DNA from: DATLGB01 sp963740765
Lineage (GTDB): Bacteria > Actinomycetota > Thermoleophilia > Solirubrobacterales > Solirubrobacteraceae
Length of the DNA: 64,000 nt
Assembly (NCBI GenBank): GCA_963740765.1
Contig: CAVUFN010000012.1
Coordinates: forward strand, 62,001 to 126,000
Reading direction: 5' to 3'
In this document: positions 16,656 through 24,207 of the stretch, piece by piece
Layout: every line of letters begins with the position of its first letter
How positions within the stretch are numbered: position 1 is the first letter of the stretch
Translations under genes and position numbers: made by a program
The notes under the pieces: generated by a model
Told to the model about the DNA's origin: nothing
Database searches by the model: none
The model's input: only the letters and a program-made list of their open reading frames with translations

Positions 16656-17783
16656 ATGCGCTACCTGCTCCCGCTGACCCTTCTTCTGTTCGGCGCCCTC
16701 GAGGGACCGGCGCATGCCGACCTCCAGCTGTCGGCCGCGAGCGCCCATGTCACGGTCACCGGGACGGACGCCGCGGAGACGGTGATCGTGACGGGCGACG
16801 GCACGTCGGTCACCTTTGCCGTCCCGTCGGGCACGATCTCCAAGACGGCGGATCCGGACGGGCACTGCGGCGGTTCGGCCGCGAGCATCACCTGCACCGC
16901 GACCGCGGCCACGGTGGACCTGGGTGGTGGGGCCGACACGCTGCGTTCCCCCTCCCCCGTGACCACGTCCTTCGCGGTCGCCGTCGGCGGAGGCCCCGGC
17001 CGCAACATCCTCGACTTGAGTGATCGCACGGCGGGCGTCACCGCGTCGCCGGCCGGCATCGAGGGCAGTGCGCTGAACCTGCAGGGCATCCAGGACATCA
17101 CCGGCACCCCCCAGGACGACACCCTGACCGGGAACACCCTGCCAAACCACCTCCGGGGCGGCGCCGGCGCGGACAAGCTCCAGGGCGGGCAGGGCGAGGA
17201 TCTGCTCGAGGGGGGCGGTGGTGCCGACGTGCTGCGCGACACCGGCGGGTTCGACGCGTTCTTCGGCGATGCGGGCGACGATCAGATCTTCGCCAGGGAC
17301 GAGTTTGGCGAGACGGTCAACTGCGGGGACGGGGACGACACGGCCGAGATGGACGAATCGGATGCACCGGACGGCTGCGAGACGCTGACGGGCGCCCCCG
17401 GGGCGGTCTACGTCATCCCGGTGGCGACGTCGACGCCCACCCCGGCGAGCACGGTCACAACGGGGTCACGCCCCCTGGCGGGCACGCTCAGGCTCCGGAG
17501 GAAGGGCGCGAAGCTGCGCAAGCGGGCGCTTCGCACGAGGGGATCGGCGACTTGCGCAGCCGCGGCCGGCTGCAGGCTGAAGGTCATCAGCAAGTTCGGC
17601 ACCAGGACGCGCAAGCTCGGCGCCGGCCGGACGGCGACCGTCACGCTCAGGCTGTCCAGGAAGGCCGCCAGGCGCCTACGCCGCGGGAAGACCCGCAGGC
17701 GCAGAGTGGTCCTGCGGGTGCGCCTGTCGGCGGCGGACGCAGCCACCGTTGCCGGCCGGGTGAAGGTCACCCTCAGGGCCTGA
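16656..17783 (+). CDS. Secreted RTX-like calcium-binding repeat protein with basic C-terminal domain
   Basis: A 375-residue exported protein with a Sec signal peptide (MRYLLPLTLLLFGALEGPAHA). Residues about 145-215 hold hemolysin-type glycine/aspartate repeats (LTGNTLPNHLRGGAGADKL, LQGGQGEDLLEGGGGADVL, FFGDAGDDQIF), which in this family bind calcium in a parallel beta-roll. The C-terminal third (about 280-375) is Lys/Arg-rich and predicted as beta strands (LRLRRKGAKLRKRALRT; VRVRLSAADAATVAGRVKV). There is no type I secretion system nearby, and the organism type is monoderm-like, so Sec export is assumed. Function unknown; a structural or surface protein is plausible. Confidence 0.72.
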   Translation: MRYLLPLTLLLFGALEGPAHADLQLSAASAHVTVTGTDAAETVIVTGDGTSVTFAVPSGTISKTADPDGHCGGSAASITCTATAATVDLGGGADTLRSPSPVTTSFAVAVGGGPGRNILDLSDRTAGVTASPAGIEGSALNLQGIQDITGTPQDDTLTGNTLPNHLRGGAGADKLQGGQGEDLLEGGGGADVLRDTGGFDAFFGDAGDDQIFARDEFGETVNCGDGDDTAEMDESDAPDGCETLTGAPGAVYVIPVATSTPTPASTVTTGSRPLAGTLRLRRKGAKLRKRALRTRGSATCAAAAGCRLKVISKFGTRTRKLGAGRTATVTLRLSRKAARRLRRGKTRRRRVVLRVRLSAADAATVAGRVKVTLRA

Positions 17784-17796
17784 ACCTACCGGCGAG

Positions 17797-17802
17797 TAAG
17801 AT
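17797..17802 (+). promoter_or_regulatory. -10-like element TAAGAT, acyl-CoA dehydrogenase pair
   Basis: TAAGAT ends 7 nt before ATG 17810 and overlaps the alternative ATG at 17801; it favours 17810 as the start. Confidence 0.45.
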
Positions 17803-17809
17803 GTCCGTC

Positions 17810-19111
17810 ATGAGCGTGGCGGAACGCAGCATGGGCCTGGCGTTGAAGGGCCTCAACCAACTCGCGCGGGTGGACGCCCTGCGCGGCCCGGCGTCCAAGA
17901 TCGTCTACCGGGCGACGCGCGACGGATCGCGGGCGGGAGCCCGGGCCGGACGCACCTTCACCGCGGTGACGCAGCTCGGGCGCCCGGCGCGCCTGAAGGT
18001 GACGTCGCCGCGCGGAGTCTTCGACCTCACCCCCGACGACGAGCAGCAGATGCTGCGCGACACCTTCCGGGAGTTCGGGCAGAGCGAGCTGCGGCCGGTC
18101 GCGCAGCAGGCCGACACCGACTGCGAGGCTCCGGAGGCGTTGATCGCCCAGGCGGCCGAGCTCGGCCTGACCACGCTCGGCGTGCCGGAGGATCTCGGCG
18201 GCGCCGTGTCCGAGCGCTCCGCCATCACGACCCTGCTCGTCGCCGAGGCGCTGGCCACCGGTGACGCCGGCCTGGCCACCGCCATCCTCGCGCCGGCGGG
18301 CGTCGCGTCGGCCCTGGCGCTGTGGGGCGACGCCGATCAGCAGTCCACCTACCTCCCCCCGTTCGTCGGCGACGACGTCCCCGGCGCGGCCTTCGCGCTC
18401 CAGGAGGCACGGCCGCTGTTCGACCCCTTCTCGCTGCAGACGGTCGCCAAGGCCAAGGACGGCGGCTACGTCCTCGACGGCGTCAAGGCGCTCGTCCCCG
18501 GGGCGGCCAAGGCGGAGCTGTTCCTGGTCGCGGCCCAGCTCGAGGGCAAGGGCCCGGCGCTGTTCGTCGTCGAGTCCTCCGCCCCGGGCCTGACCGTGGA
18601 AGCCGAGCCCGCGATGGGCGTGCGCGCCGCCGCTACCGCGACGCTGGAGCTCTCCGGCGTCGAGGTCCCCGGCATGGCGCTGCTCGCCGACGGCGACCCG
18701 GAGGTCTACGCGGAAGCCGTGCACCGCGCGCGCCTGGCCTGGTGCGCCGTGGCCGTCGGCACCGCCCAGGCCGTCCTCGACCACGTCATCCCGTACGTCA
18801 ACGAGCGCCGCGCCTTCGGTGAGCCGATCTCGCACCGCCAGGCGGTCGCGTTCACGGTCTCCGACATCGCCATCGAGCTCGAGGGCATGCGGCTCGCCAC
18901 CTGGCGGGCGGCCGCGCTCGCCGACGCCGGCAAGGACTTCAAGCACCCCGCTGCCGTCGCCCGCCGCCTCTGCGCGGTCAAGGGTGCCGACATCGGGTCC
19001 AAGGGCGTCCAGCTGCTGGGCGGCCATGGCTACGTCAAGGAATACCCCGTCGAGCGCTGGTACCGCGACCTGCGCGCCGCCGGCGTCATGGAAGGGGCGC
19101 TGCTCGTCTGA
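17810..19111 (+). CDS. Acyl-CoA dehydrogenase family protein, degenerate subunit of a pair
   Basis: A 433-residue acyl-CoA dehydrogenase-fold protein. After an N-terminal extension of about 65 residues comes the helical domain (DEQQMLRDTFREFGQSEL), the middle beta domain (about 190-285) and a C-terminal helical domain with VQLLGGHGYVKEYPVERWYRD. The usual E-P-x-A-G-S-D segment of the middle domain is replaced by EARPLFDPFS. The protein stops at AAGVMEGALLV, just past the position of the catalytic Glu, so the last helix of the family is missing. It overlaps the next acyl-CoA dehydrogenase gene by 1 nt and probably forms a heteromer with it, as seen for paired dehydrogenases in mycobacteria. 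Fatty-acid or sterol side-chain oxidation is possible. Confidence 0.82.
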   Translation: MSVAERSMGLALKGLNQLARVDALRGPASKIVYRATRDGSRAGARAGRTFTAVTQLGRPARLKVTSPRGVFDLTPDDEQQMLRDTFREFGQSELRPVAQQADTDCEAPEALIAQAAELGLTTLGVPEDLGGAVSERSAITTLLVAEALATGDAGLATAILAPAGVASALALWGDADQQSTYLPPFVGDDVPGAAFALQEARPLFDPFSLQTVAKAKDGGYVLDGVKALVPGAAKAELFLVAAQLEGKGPALFVVESSAPGLTVEAEPAMGVRAAATATLELSGVEVPGMALLADGDPEVYAEAVHRARLAWCAVAVGTAQAVLDHVIPYVNERRAFGEPISHRQAVAFTVSDIAIELEGMRLATWRAAALADAGKDFKHPAAVARRLCAVKGADIGSKGVQLLGGHGYVKEYPVERWYRDLRAAGVMEGALLV

Positions 19112-20340
19112 TGGCCATCAACCTCGAAGTCCCGAAGAAGTTCCAGCCGCTCGTCGAGCAGGCCCACCAGGCGGCGGTGCACGTCTTCCGCCCCGTGTCG
19201 CGCAAGTACGACCGCGAGGAGCACGCGTACCCGAAGGAGCTCGACACCTTCGCCGCCCTGATCAAGGGAATGGACGAGGGTGGCGGGACGAGCGGCGCGG
19301 GTGCCGCGGCCGGACGCGGCTCGGAGTCGAACGGGTCGACCAACGGCCACGCCGAGGGGACCAAGAACGGCGGCAACCTCGCCAGCGCCCTCTCGATCAT
19401 GGAGCTGTGCTGGGGCGACGTCGGCCTGCTGCTCTCGATGCCCGGGCAGGGCCTCGGCAACTCGGCCATCGCCGCGGTCGCCAACGAGGTCCAGCTCGAG
19501 TCCTACGGCGGCAAGTGGGCGGCCATGGCGATCACGGAGCCCGAGGCGGGCTCGGATTCGGCCGCCATCCGCACCACGGCGAGGCTCGACGGCGACGAGT
19601 ACGTCCTCAACGGCGAGAAGATCTACGTCACCAGCGGCGAGCGCGCCGACCTCGTGGTCGTGTGGGCGACGCTGGACCGCGACCAGGGCCGCGCGGCGAT
19701 CAAGTCGTTCGTGGTCGAGCGCTCCAACCCGGGCATGAAGCTCGACCGGCTCGAGCACAAGCTCGGGATCCGCGCGTCGGACACAGCCGCGTTCATCCTC
19801 GAGGACTGCCGGGTCCCCAAGGACGCGCTGCTCGGCGACCCGGAGATCAAGCCCAAGGGCGGGTTCGCCGGCGTCATGCAGACGTTCGACAACACGCGGC
19901 CGCTCGTTGCCGCGATGGCGATCGGCGTCGCCCGCGCGGCGCTGGACCACACGCGCGACGCGCTGAAGGACGCCGGTGTCGAGATCGACCCCGACGCGCC
20001 CGCCTACGCGCAGAGCGCGGCGGCGGCGGAGCTGCTCGACATGGAGGCCGACTTCGAGGCCGCCCGGCTGCTCACGCTGCAGGCGTGCTGGATGGCCGAC
20101 AACAAGAAGCCCAACTCGCTGCAGGCCTCGATGGCCAAGGCGAAGGCGGGCCGGGTGGGCACGGACGTGTGCCTGCGCTGCATCGCGCTGTGCGGTGCGT
20201 CGGGCCTCGGCGAGTCCGAGCTGCTGGAGAAGTGGGCCCGCGACGCGAAGATCCTGGACATCTTCGAGGGCACGCAGCAGATCCAGCTGCTGATCATCGC
20301 CCGTCAGCTGCTCAAGAAGACCTCAGCCGAGCTGAAGTAG
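19111..20340 (+). CDS. Acyl-CoA dehydrogenase
   Basis: A 409-residue FAD-dependent acyl-CoA dehydrogenase. It has the canonical ITEPEAGSDSAAIRTTAR segment in the middle domain, KIYVTSGERADLVVVW after it, and the catalytic Glu in ILDIFEGTQQIQ near the C-terminus. A Gly/Ser/Asn-rich low-complexity insert lies at about 53-88 in the N-terminal helical domain. It removes two hydrogens from an acyl-CoA to give the trans-2-enoyl-CoA, passing electrons to ETF. The start overlaps the upstream degenerate partner by 1 nt. Its 3' end overlaps the convergent hydrolase gene by 18 nt. Confidence 0.88.
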   Translation: MAINLEVPKKFQPLVEQAHQAAVHVFRPVSRKYDREEHAYPKELDTFAALIKGMDEGGGTSGAGAAAGRGSESNGSTNGHAEGTKNGGNLASALSIMELCWGDVGLLLSMPGQGLGNSAIAAVANEVQLESYGGKWAAMAITEPEAGSDSAAIRTTARLDGDEYVLNGEKIYVTSGERADLVVVWATLDRDQGRAAIKSFVVERSNPGMKLDRLEHKLGIRASDTAAFILEDCRVPKDALLGDPEIKPKGGFAGVMQTFDNTRPLVAAMAIGVARAALDHTRDALKDAGVEIDPDAPAYAQSAAAAELLDMEADFEAARLLTLQACWMADNKKPNSLQASMAKAKAGRVGTDVCLRCIALCGASGLGESELLEKWARDAKILDIFEGTQQIQLLIIARQLLKKTSAELK

Positions 20341-21285
20341 AGCGGCCGTGACGTGATCGGGACGTTCGAGCGGGCCCATGTGGCCCGACTCGGGCAGCTC
20401 GATCGCGGCCTCGCAGTGCGGCAGCGCCTCGGCGAGGCGCAGCGCGTGCGTCTTCGGGGTGAGGACGTCGTGCGTCCCGTACAGCACCGCGGCGGGGACG
20501 GTGATGTGCTGCACGTTGTCGAGCAGGTCCATGCGGCTCAGCTCGCGGCCGCAGCCGGACCGCACCCGCGGGTGGCACCTGAGCACCATCTCCTCGCTGA
20601 AGCGGACGGCGGCCGGGCTGGCGTACTTGGACAGCGCGATGGCGCGGACGGCGCGGTGGCTGATCGGGTCCGGCCGGGGCGGCAGCGGGACGCCGGCGCC
20701 GAGCGCGACGCTGCCGATCACCTGGCGCACGCCGCCGAGCCGGTCGGGCGTGCGCAACAGCAACGACTCCGTGATCAGATCGCCGAGGCCGGTGTTGATC
20801 AGCGCGACGGCGCGGGCGCGCGCGGCGACGTCGTGATCGCCGGCCCAGGCCGCGATCGTCATGGCGCCGAGTGAGTGCCCGGCCAGCAGCGCGGGCCGGT
20901 CGAGGGTCGCTTGCAGGACGGCCTCGAGGTCGGCGCCGAAGGTGTCCAGTGACCAGTCGCCGTCCTCGGGGGCGCCGCTCCCGCCGTGGCCGCGCAGGTC
21001 GTAGGCGATCACCCGGTGGTCGGGCGCGAGGTCCTGGATCTGCAGGCGCCAGAACTTCGAGGAACAGGTCCAGCCGTGGATCAGGACGATGGGCGGCGCA
21101 TCCTCGGGGCCGTGCAGCTCCACGTGGATGGGCGTGCCGCCGGCGCCGATGATCCTTCGAACCTCCGGTTCCGGCGCCTGCTGCAGACGGGCATGGAGGG
21201 GATCCTGCGCGACGCGCCTGCGGTCGCGCATGTCCGCCGCAGCGAGGCCCGCCAGGCTGGCTACCGCGAGTGATCGCTTCCGCAC
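20323..21285 (-). CDS. Alpha/beta hydrolase
   Basis: A 320-residue hydrolase. The N-terminus (RKRSLAVASLAGLAAA) resembles a short signal or membrane segment with leading basic residues. The oxyanion region is VLIHGWTCSSKFW, the nucleophile elbow LLAGHSLGAMTIAAW (Ser near 142), and the late catalytic His is in ELPESGHMGPLERP. The layout fits epoxide-hydrolase/haloalkane or lipase-like esterases; the substrate is unknown. GTG 21285 directly follows the stop of the coiled-coil gene, so both are probably co-transcribed. Confidence 0.8.
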   Translation of the reverse strand: MRKRSLAVASLAGLAAADMRDRRRVAQDPLHARLQQAPEPEVRRIIGAGGTPIHVELHGPEDAPPIVLIHGWTCSSKFWRLQIQDLAPDHRVIAYDLRGHGGSGAPEDGDWSLDTFGADLEAVLQATLDRPALLAGHSLGAMTIAAWAGDHDVAARARAVALINTGLGDLITESLLLRTPDRLGGVRQVIGSVALGAGVPLPPRPDPISHRAVRAIALSKYASPAAVRFSEEMVLRCHPRVRSGCGRELSRMDLLDNVQHITVPAAVLYGTHDVLTPKTHALRLAEALPHCEAAIELPESGHMGPLERPDHVTAALLQLG

Positions 21286-21624
21286 TTAGGAGGCGGCGTG
21301 CTCGGCGCGGGCGCGGCGGCCGATCCGCGGGACCAGCGCGTCGATGCGCTTGAGCGACGTACCGAGCTTGACGACCTCGTCCTGGAGGGCGACGGTCGCG
21401 GACTCGATGCCGCCGACGGAGCCGTTGAGGCCCTGCACGTCGCCGCGCAGCGCCTCGATGCCGGTGACGGCCTGCTGAAGCTCCTTCCGCATCGACCGCA
21501 TGTCGTGTTCGATGGAGGCGATGGAGCCGCCCAGCGTCTCCAGCGAGCAGAGGATGCGATCGAGCCGGTCGACAGCCGCGCCGGCGCTGCGCACGGCGGT
21601 CTGGAGCGGTGAGGCGAGACCCAT
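21286..21624 (-). CDS. Small coiled-coil protein
   Basis: A 112-residue protein I do not recognise. Most of it (about 15-95) is amphipathic helix with heptad spacing (VDRLDRILCSLETLGGSIAS, IEHDMRSMRKELQQAVTGIE, DEVVKLGTSLKRIDALV), so a coiled coil, perhaps apolar-surface binding like phasins. The C-terminus is basic (RIGRRARAEH). No signal peptide. A -10-like TAGTTT ends 8 nt before the ATG. It leads the alpha/beta hydrolase gene with no gap. Confidence 0.6.
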   Translation of the reverse strand: MGLASPLQTAVRSAGAAVDRLDRILCSLETLGGSIASIEHDMRSMRKELQQAVTGIEALRGDVQGLNGSVGGIESATVALQDEVVKLGTSLKRIDALVPRIGRRARAEHAAS

Positions 21625-21632
21625 GTGGCGGG

Positions 21633-21638
21633 AAACTA
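21633..21638 (-). promoter_or_regulatory. -10-like element TAGTTT, coiled-coil/hydrolase operon
   Basis: Minus-strand TAGTTT ends 8 nt before ATG 21624. Confidence 0.4.
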
Positions 21639-21666
21639 CCGCACGGGCGGCACCGCGGCGCCGTCA

Positions 21667-21683
21667 GATGACGCAGTGTCATC
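21667..21683. terminator. Hairpin downstream of the PDZ gene
   Basis: GATGAC / GTCATC stem around GCAGT, about 50 nt past the minus-strand PDZ stop; a second arm pair GCCGGC (21688-21693 and 21704-21709) adjoins. It may end the two-component operon. Confidence 0.4.
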
Positions 21684-21731
21684 AACCGCCGGCAGGCAGT
21701 CGCGCCGGCCGCCCCGGGCCGTGCCGGCTTG

Positions 21732-22004
21732 TCAGGCCGACATCATCAAGATCTTGATGCCGCCGTCACGGCGGACCGCGATCGCCATGGACTTGCCCCG
21801 CCCGCCCAGCGCGAGGGCGTCGGAGAGATCCGCCTCGTCGTGCACGTCGCGTCCCCCGGCGACGAGGATCTCGTCGCCGGGTTGGACACCCGCCCGCGCG
21901 GCGGGGGAGTCTGCGCGGACGGATCGGACGCGTGCCCCGACTCCCGGCGCTGCCGTGCCGAGGATGACCCCCGCGGCGGCAAGAGGGACCAGGAAGCGGC
22001 GCAT
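21732..22004 (-). CDS. Small secreted PDZ-domain protein
   Basis: A 90-residue protein: a Sec signal peptide (MRRFLVPLAAAGVILGTAAP) followed by one PDZ domain, seen as VRADSPAARAGVQPGDEILV with the later strand SMAIAVRRDGGIKIL. The usual partner protease domain (HtrA type) is absent, so it is a free PDZ module, perhaps a peptide sensor or adaptor outside the membrane. It lies 46 nt downstream of the sensor kinase gene on the same strand, so it could serve that two-component system; this is positional inference. Confidence 0.7.
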   Translation of the reverse strand: MRRFLVPLAAAGVILGTAAPGVGARVRSVRADSPAARAGVQPGDEILVAGGRDVHDEADLSDALALGGRGKSMAIAVRRDGGIKILMMSA

Positions 22005-22050
22005 GAGACTTACTTTGCGTCAGCTACGTGTGCGCGAGCTAAGCGGAAGC

Positions 22051-23436
22051 TCATGGTTCGCTGAGGGGAAGCGTGACCCTGAAGCGCGCGCCGCCGCCGG
22101 TGGCGTTCTCGGCCGTCACCGCGCCGCCGTGAGCGTTCACGATGCGGGCCACGATCGCCAGCCCGAGGCCCGCCCCCGCACGGCCGCGCTCGCGCCCGCG
22201 CCCGGCGCGCCAGAAGCGCTCGAAGAGCGCGCCCGGGTCCCCCGGCGGCAGGCCGCCACCGTGGTCGCGGACGTCCAGCTCCGCCGATGCATCGCCGCTC
22301 GTCGCGACGCGCAGCTCGACCGGTGTGCCAGCCGGCGTGTGGGCGATGGCGTTGCGGACGAGGTTGTCGACGACCTGGCGCAGGCGACCGGGGTCGCCTT
22401 CCACGACGACCGGCCCGTCGGCGGACAGCGACAGGTCGCGGTCGGGTGCCGCCGCGCGCGCGGCCTCGACGGCGTCCCGGGCCACCTGCGAGAGATCGAC
22501 GTCCTCGCGCAGCAGTTCGCGCTCCTCGTCCATGCGCGCGAGCGTGAGCAGGTCGTCGACGAGCACGCCCATGCGCTTGGCCTCGGCCTCGATGCGCGCC
22601 ATCGCCCCCTCCTGGTCCTTTCGAGACCCGAGCGCCCCCATCCGGTACAGCTCCGCGTAGCCCCGGATGGAGGCGAGCGGGGTGCGCAGCTCGTGGGACG
22701 CGTCGCTGAGGAAGCTGCGCAGGCGCTCCTCGGACGCGGTCCGCTCCGCGAACGCCGTCTCGATCTGACCGAGCATGCGGTTCAGCGCGAGGCCGAGCCG
22801 GCCGACCTCCGTGCGCTCCGTGGCCGGCTCGACGCGCTTGGCGAGGTCGCCGGCGGCGATCGCGCCCGCCGTACGTCCCATCCGCTCCAGCGGGGAGAGC
22901 CCGATCCGGACGAGCCACCACGCGGCGGCGGCCAGCGCCAGCAGCACCGCGGCCGCGACGACGAGCAGGATGCGCAGCAGGTCGCGCAGCGTCTCGTTGA
23001 CGTCGGTCAGCGGCACCGCGACGACCAGCCTCCCGCCCCCGCGCAGGCTGGCGGCGACCACGCGGTAGCCGTCGGCGTCGACCAGGTGCGGGTCGTCGAG
23101 GTCCGTCGTGACGGGCGGGTCCTCAGGGAGGTCGGGACGCGCCGAGCTGCCGTAGCCGATCGTCGTCTTCTCGAGGACCCTGCCGGTCGCGCTGCGCACC
23201 TCGCCGTAGGTCCCGCCGGGGAGCTGGCGGTCCGGCGCCCGCGGGCCGCCGAAGCCGCCCGGCCCGCGATGATCGTCGAACTCCTCGGGCAGCTGGAAGA
23301 GCGCCGAGACCGCCTGCTTGTCGAGACGGTCGTAGAGCTGGCCGCGCAGGGCGGCGTAGCTCACGGCGCCGACCACGATCAGCCCGGCGGCCGACAGCGC
23401 GACGAGCAGCGCCAGCAGCCGAGCGCGAAGGCTCAC
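22051..23436 (-). CDS. Sensor histidine kinase (HAMP, HisKA, HATPase)
   Basis: A 461-residue OmpR-partner kinase. Helix 1 spans about 8-30, an extracytoplasmic region about 31-150 contains a Gly/Pro-rich segment, helix 2 is about 153-176, and HAMP about 177-230. The phosphoacceptor is His248 in DASHELRTPLASIRGY. N box NLVRNAIAHT, G1 DHGGGL and G2 AGLGLAI follow. It resembles actinobacterial TrcS/TcrY-type kinases. The GTG start overlaps the response regulator stop (GTGA), so the pair is translationally coupled. Confidence 0.9.
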   Translation of the reverse strand: MSLRARLLALLVALSAAGLIVVGAVSYAALRGQLYDRLDKQAVSALFQLPEEFDDHRGPGGFGGPRAPDRQLPGGTYGEVRSATGRVLEKTTIGYGSSARPDLPEDPPVTTDLDDPHLVDADGYRVVAASLRGGGRLVVAVPLTDVNETLRDLLRILLVVAAAVLLALAAAAWWLVRIGLSPLERMGRTAGAIAAGDLAKRVEPATERTEVGRLGLALNRMLGQIETAFAERTASEERLRSFLSDASHELRTPLASIRGYAELYRMGALGSRKDQEGAMARIEAEAKRMGVLVDDLLTLARMDEERELLREDVDLSQVARDAVEAARAAAPDRDLSLSADGPVVVEGDPGRLRQVVDNLVRNAIAHTPAGTPVELRVATSGDASAELDVRDHGGGLPPGDPGALFERFWRAGRGRERGRAGAGLGLAIVARIVNAHGGAVTAENATGGGARFRVTLPLSEP

Positions 23437-24203
23437 CTCCGCGGGACCCGCAAGGCGTAGCCGACCCCGCGCACCGTCTGAATCAGCGCCGGGGCGGGGG
23501 GGTTCGTCTTGACGTCGAGCTTCTTGCGCAGGTAGCTGACGTAGGTCTCCAGCACGCGGGCGTCACCACCGAAGTCGTAGTCCCACACGTGGTCGAGCAA
23601 CTGGGAGCGGGTGAGGACGCGGCGCGGGTTGAGCAGGAAGAAGCGGAGCAGCCGGTACTCGGTCGCGGTCAGCTCCACGGGTTCGCCGGCGCGCTCGACC
23701 TCGCGGGTGTCCTCGTCCATCGTGATGTCCTCGAAGGCGAGGACGTTGGAGTCCGGCGCGGCGCCCCCGGTGCGCCGCAGGATGGTGCGGATGCGCGCAA
23801 CGAGCTCCTCCAGGCTGAACGGCTTGGTGACGTAGTCGTCGCCGCCCGTCGTCAGGCCGCGGATCTTGTCCGCCGTCGCGTCGCGCGCGGTCAGGTAGAC
23901 GATCGGGGGACACGCGCCGCCAAGCTTTCGAGCGACCTGGAAGCCCTCCATGTCGGGCAGCATCACGTCGAGGACCATCAGGTCGGGCCGGAAGTCGGCG
24001 ACCTGCGCAAGGGCCTCCGCACCCGTCCCGGCGGAGGCGACCTCGAAGCCCTCGTAGCGGAGGGCCATCGAGATGACGTCGACGATGTTGGGCTCATCGT
24101 CGACGACGAGGACCTTGGTCGGGCCCAGGGGTGCCGAGGCCGAATCGTTGGCGCCCTGGTGGCCGAGGCGGGCCCCCCTGTGGTCTCTTCCGTTCGTGGT
24201 CAC
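23433..24203 (-). CDS. OmpR/PhoB-family response regulator
   Basis: A 256-residue two-component regulator. After a variable 28-residue leader, the receiver domain has the acidic pair in VVDDEPN, the phosphoacceptor Asp79 in LMVLDVMLPD, the conserved Thr in YLTARDA and Lys in TKPFSLEEL. The C-terminal winged helix shows TATEYRLLRFFLLNPRRVL and VSYLRKKLD. It is phosphorylated by the kinase encoded next. GTG 24203 is supported by a CACAAT hexamer 6 nt upstream, inside the end of the acyl-CoA oxidase gene. Confidence 0.92.
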   Translation of the reverse strand: MTTNGRDHRGARLGHQGANDSASAPLGPTKVLVVDDEPNIVDVISMALRYEGFEVASAGTGAEALAQVADFRPDLMVLDVMLPDMEGFQVARKLGGACPPIVYLTARDATADKIRGLTTGGDDYVTKPFSLEELVARIRTILRRTGGAAPDSNVLAFEDITMDEDTREVERAGEPVELTATEYRLLRFFLLNPRRVLTRSQLLDHVWDYDFGGDARVLETYVSYLRKKLDVKTNPPAPALIQTVRGVGYALRVPRR

Positions 24204-24207
24204 GCAC

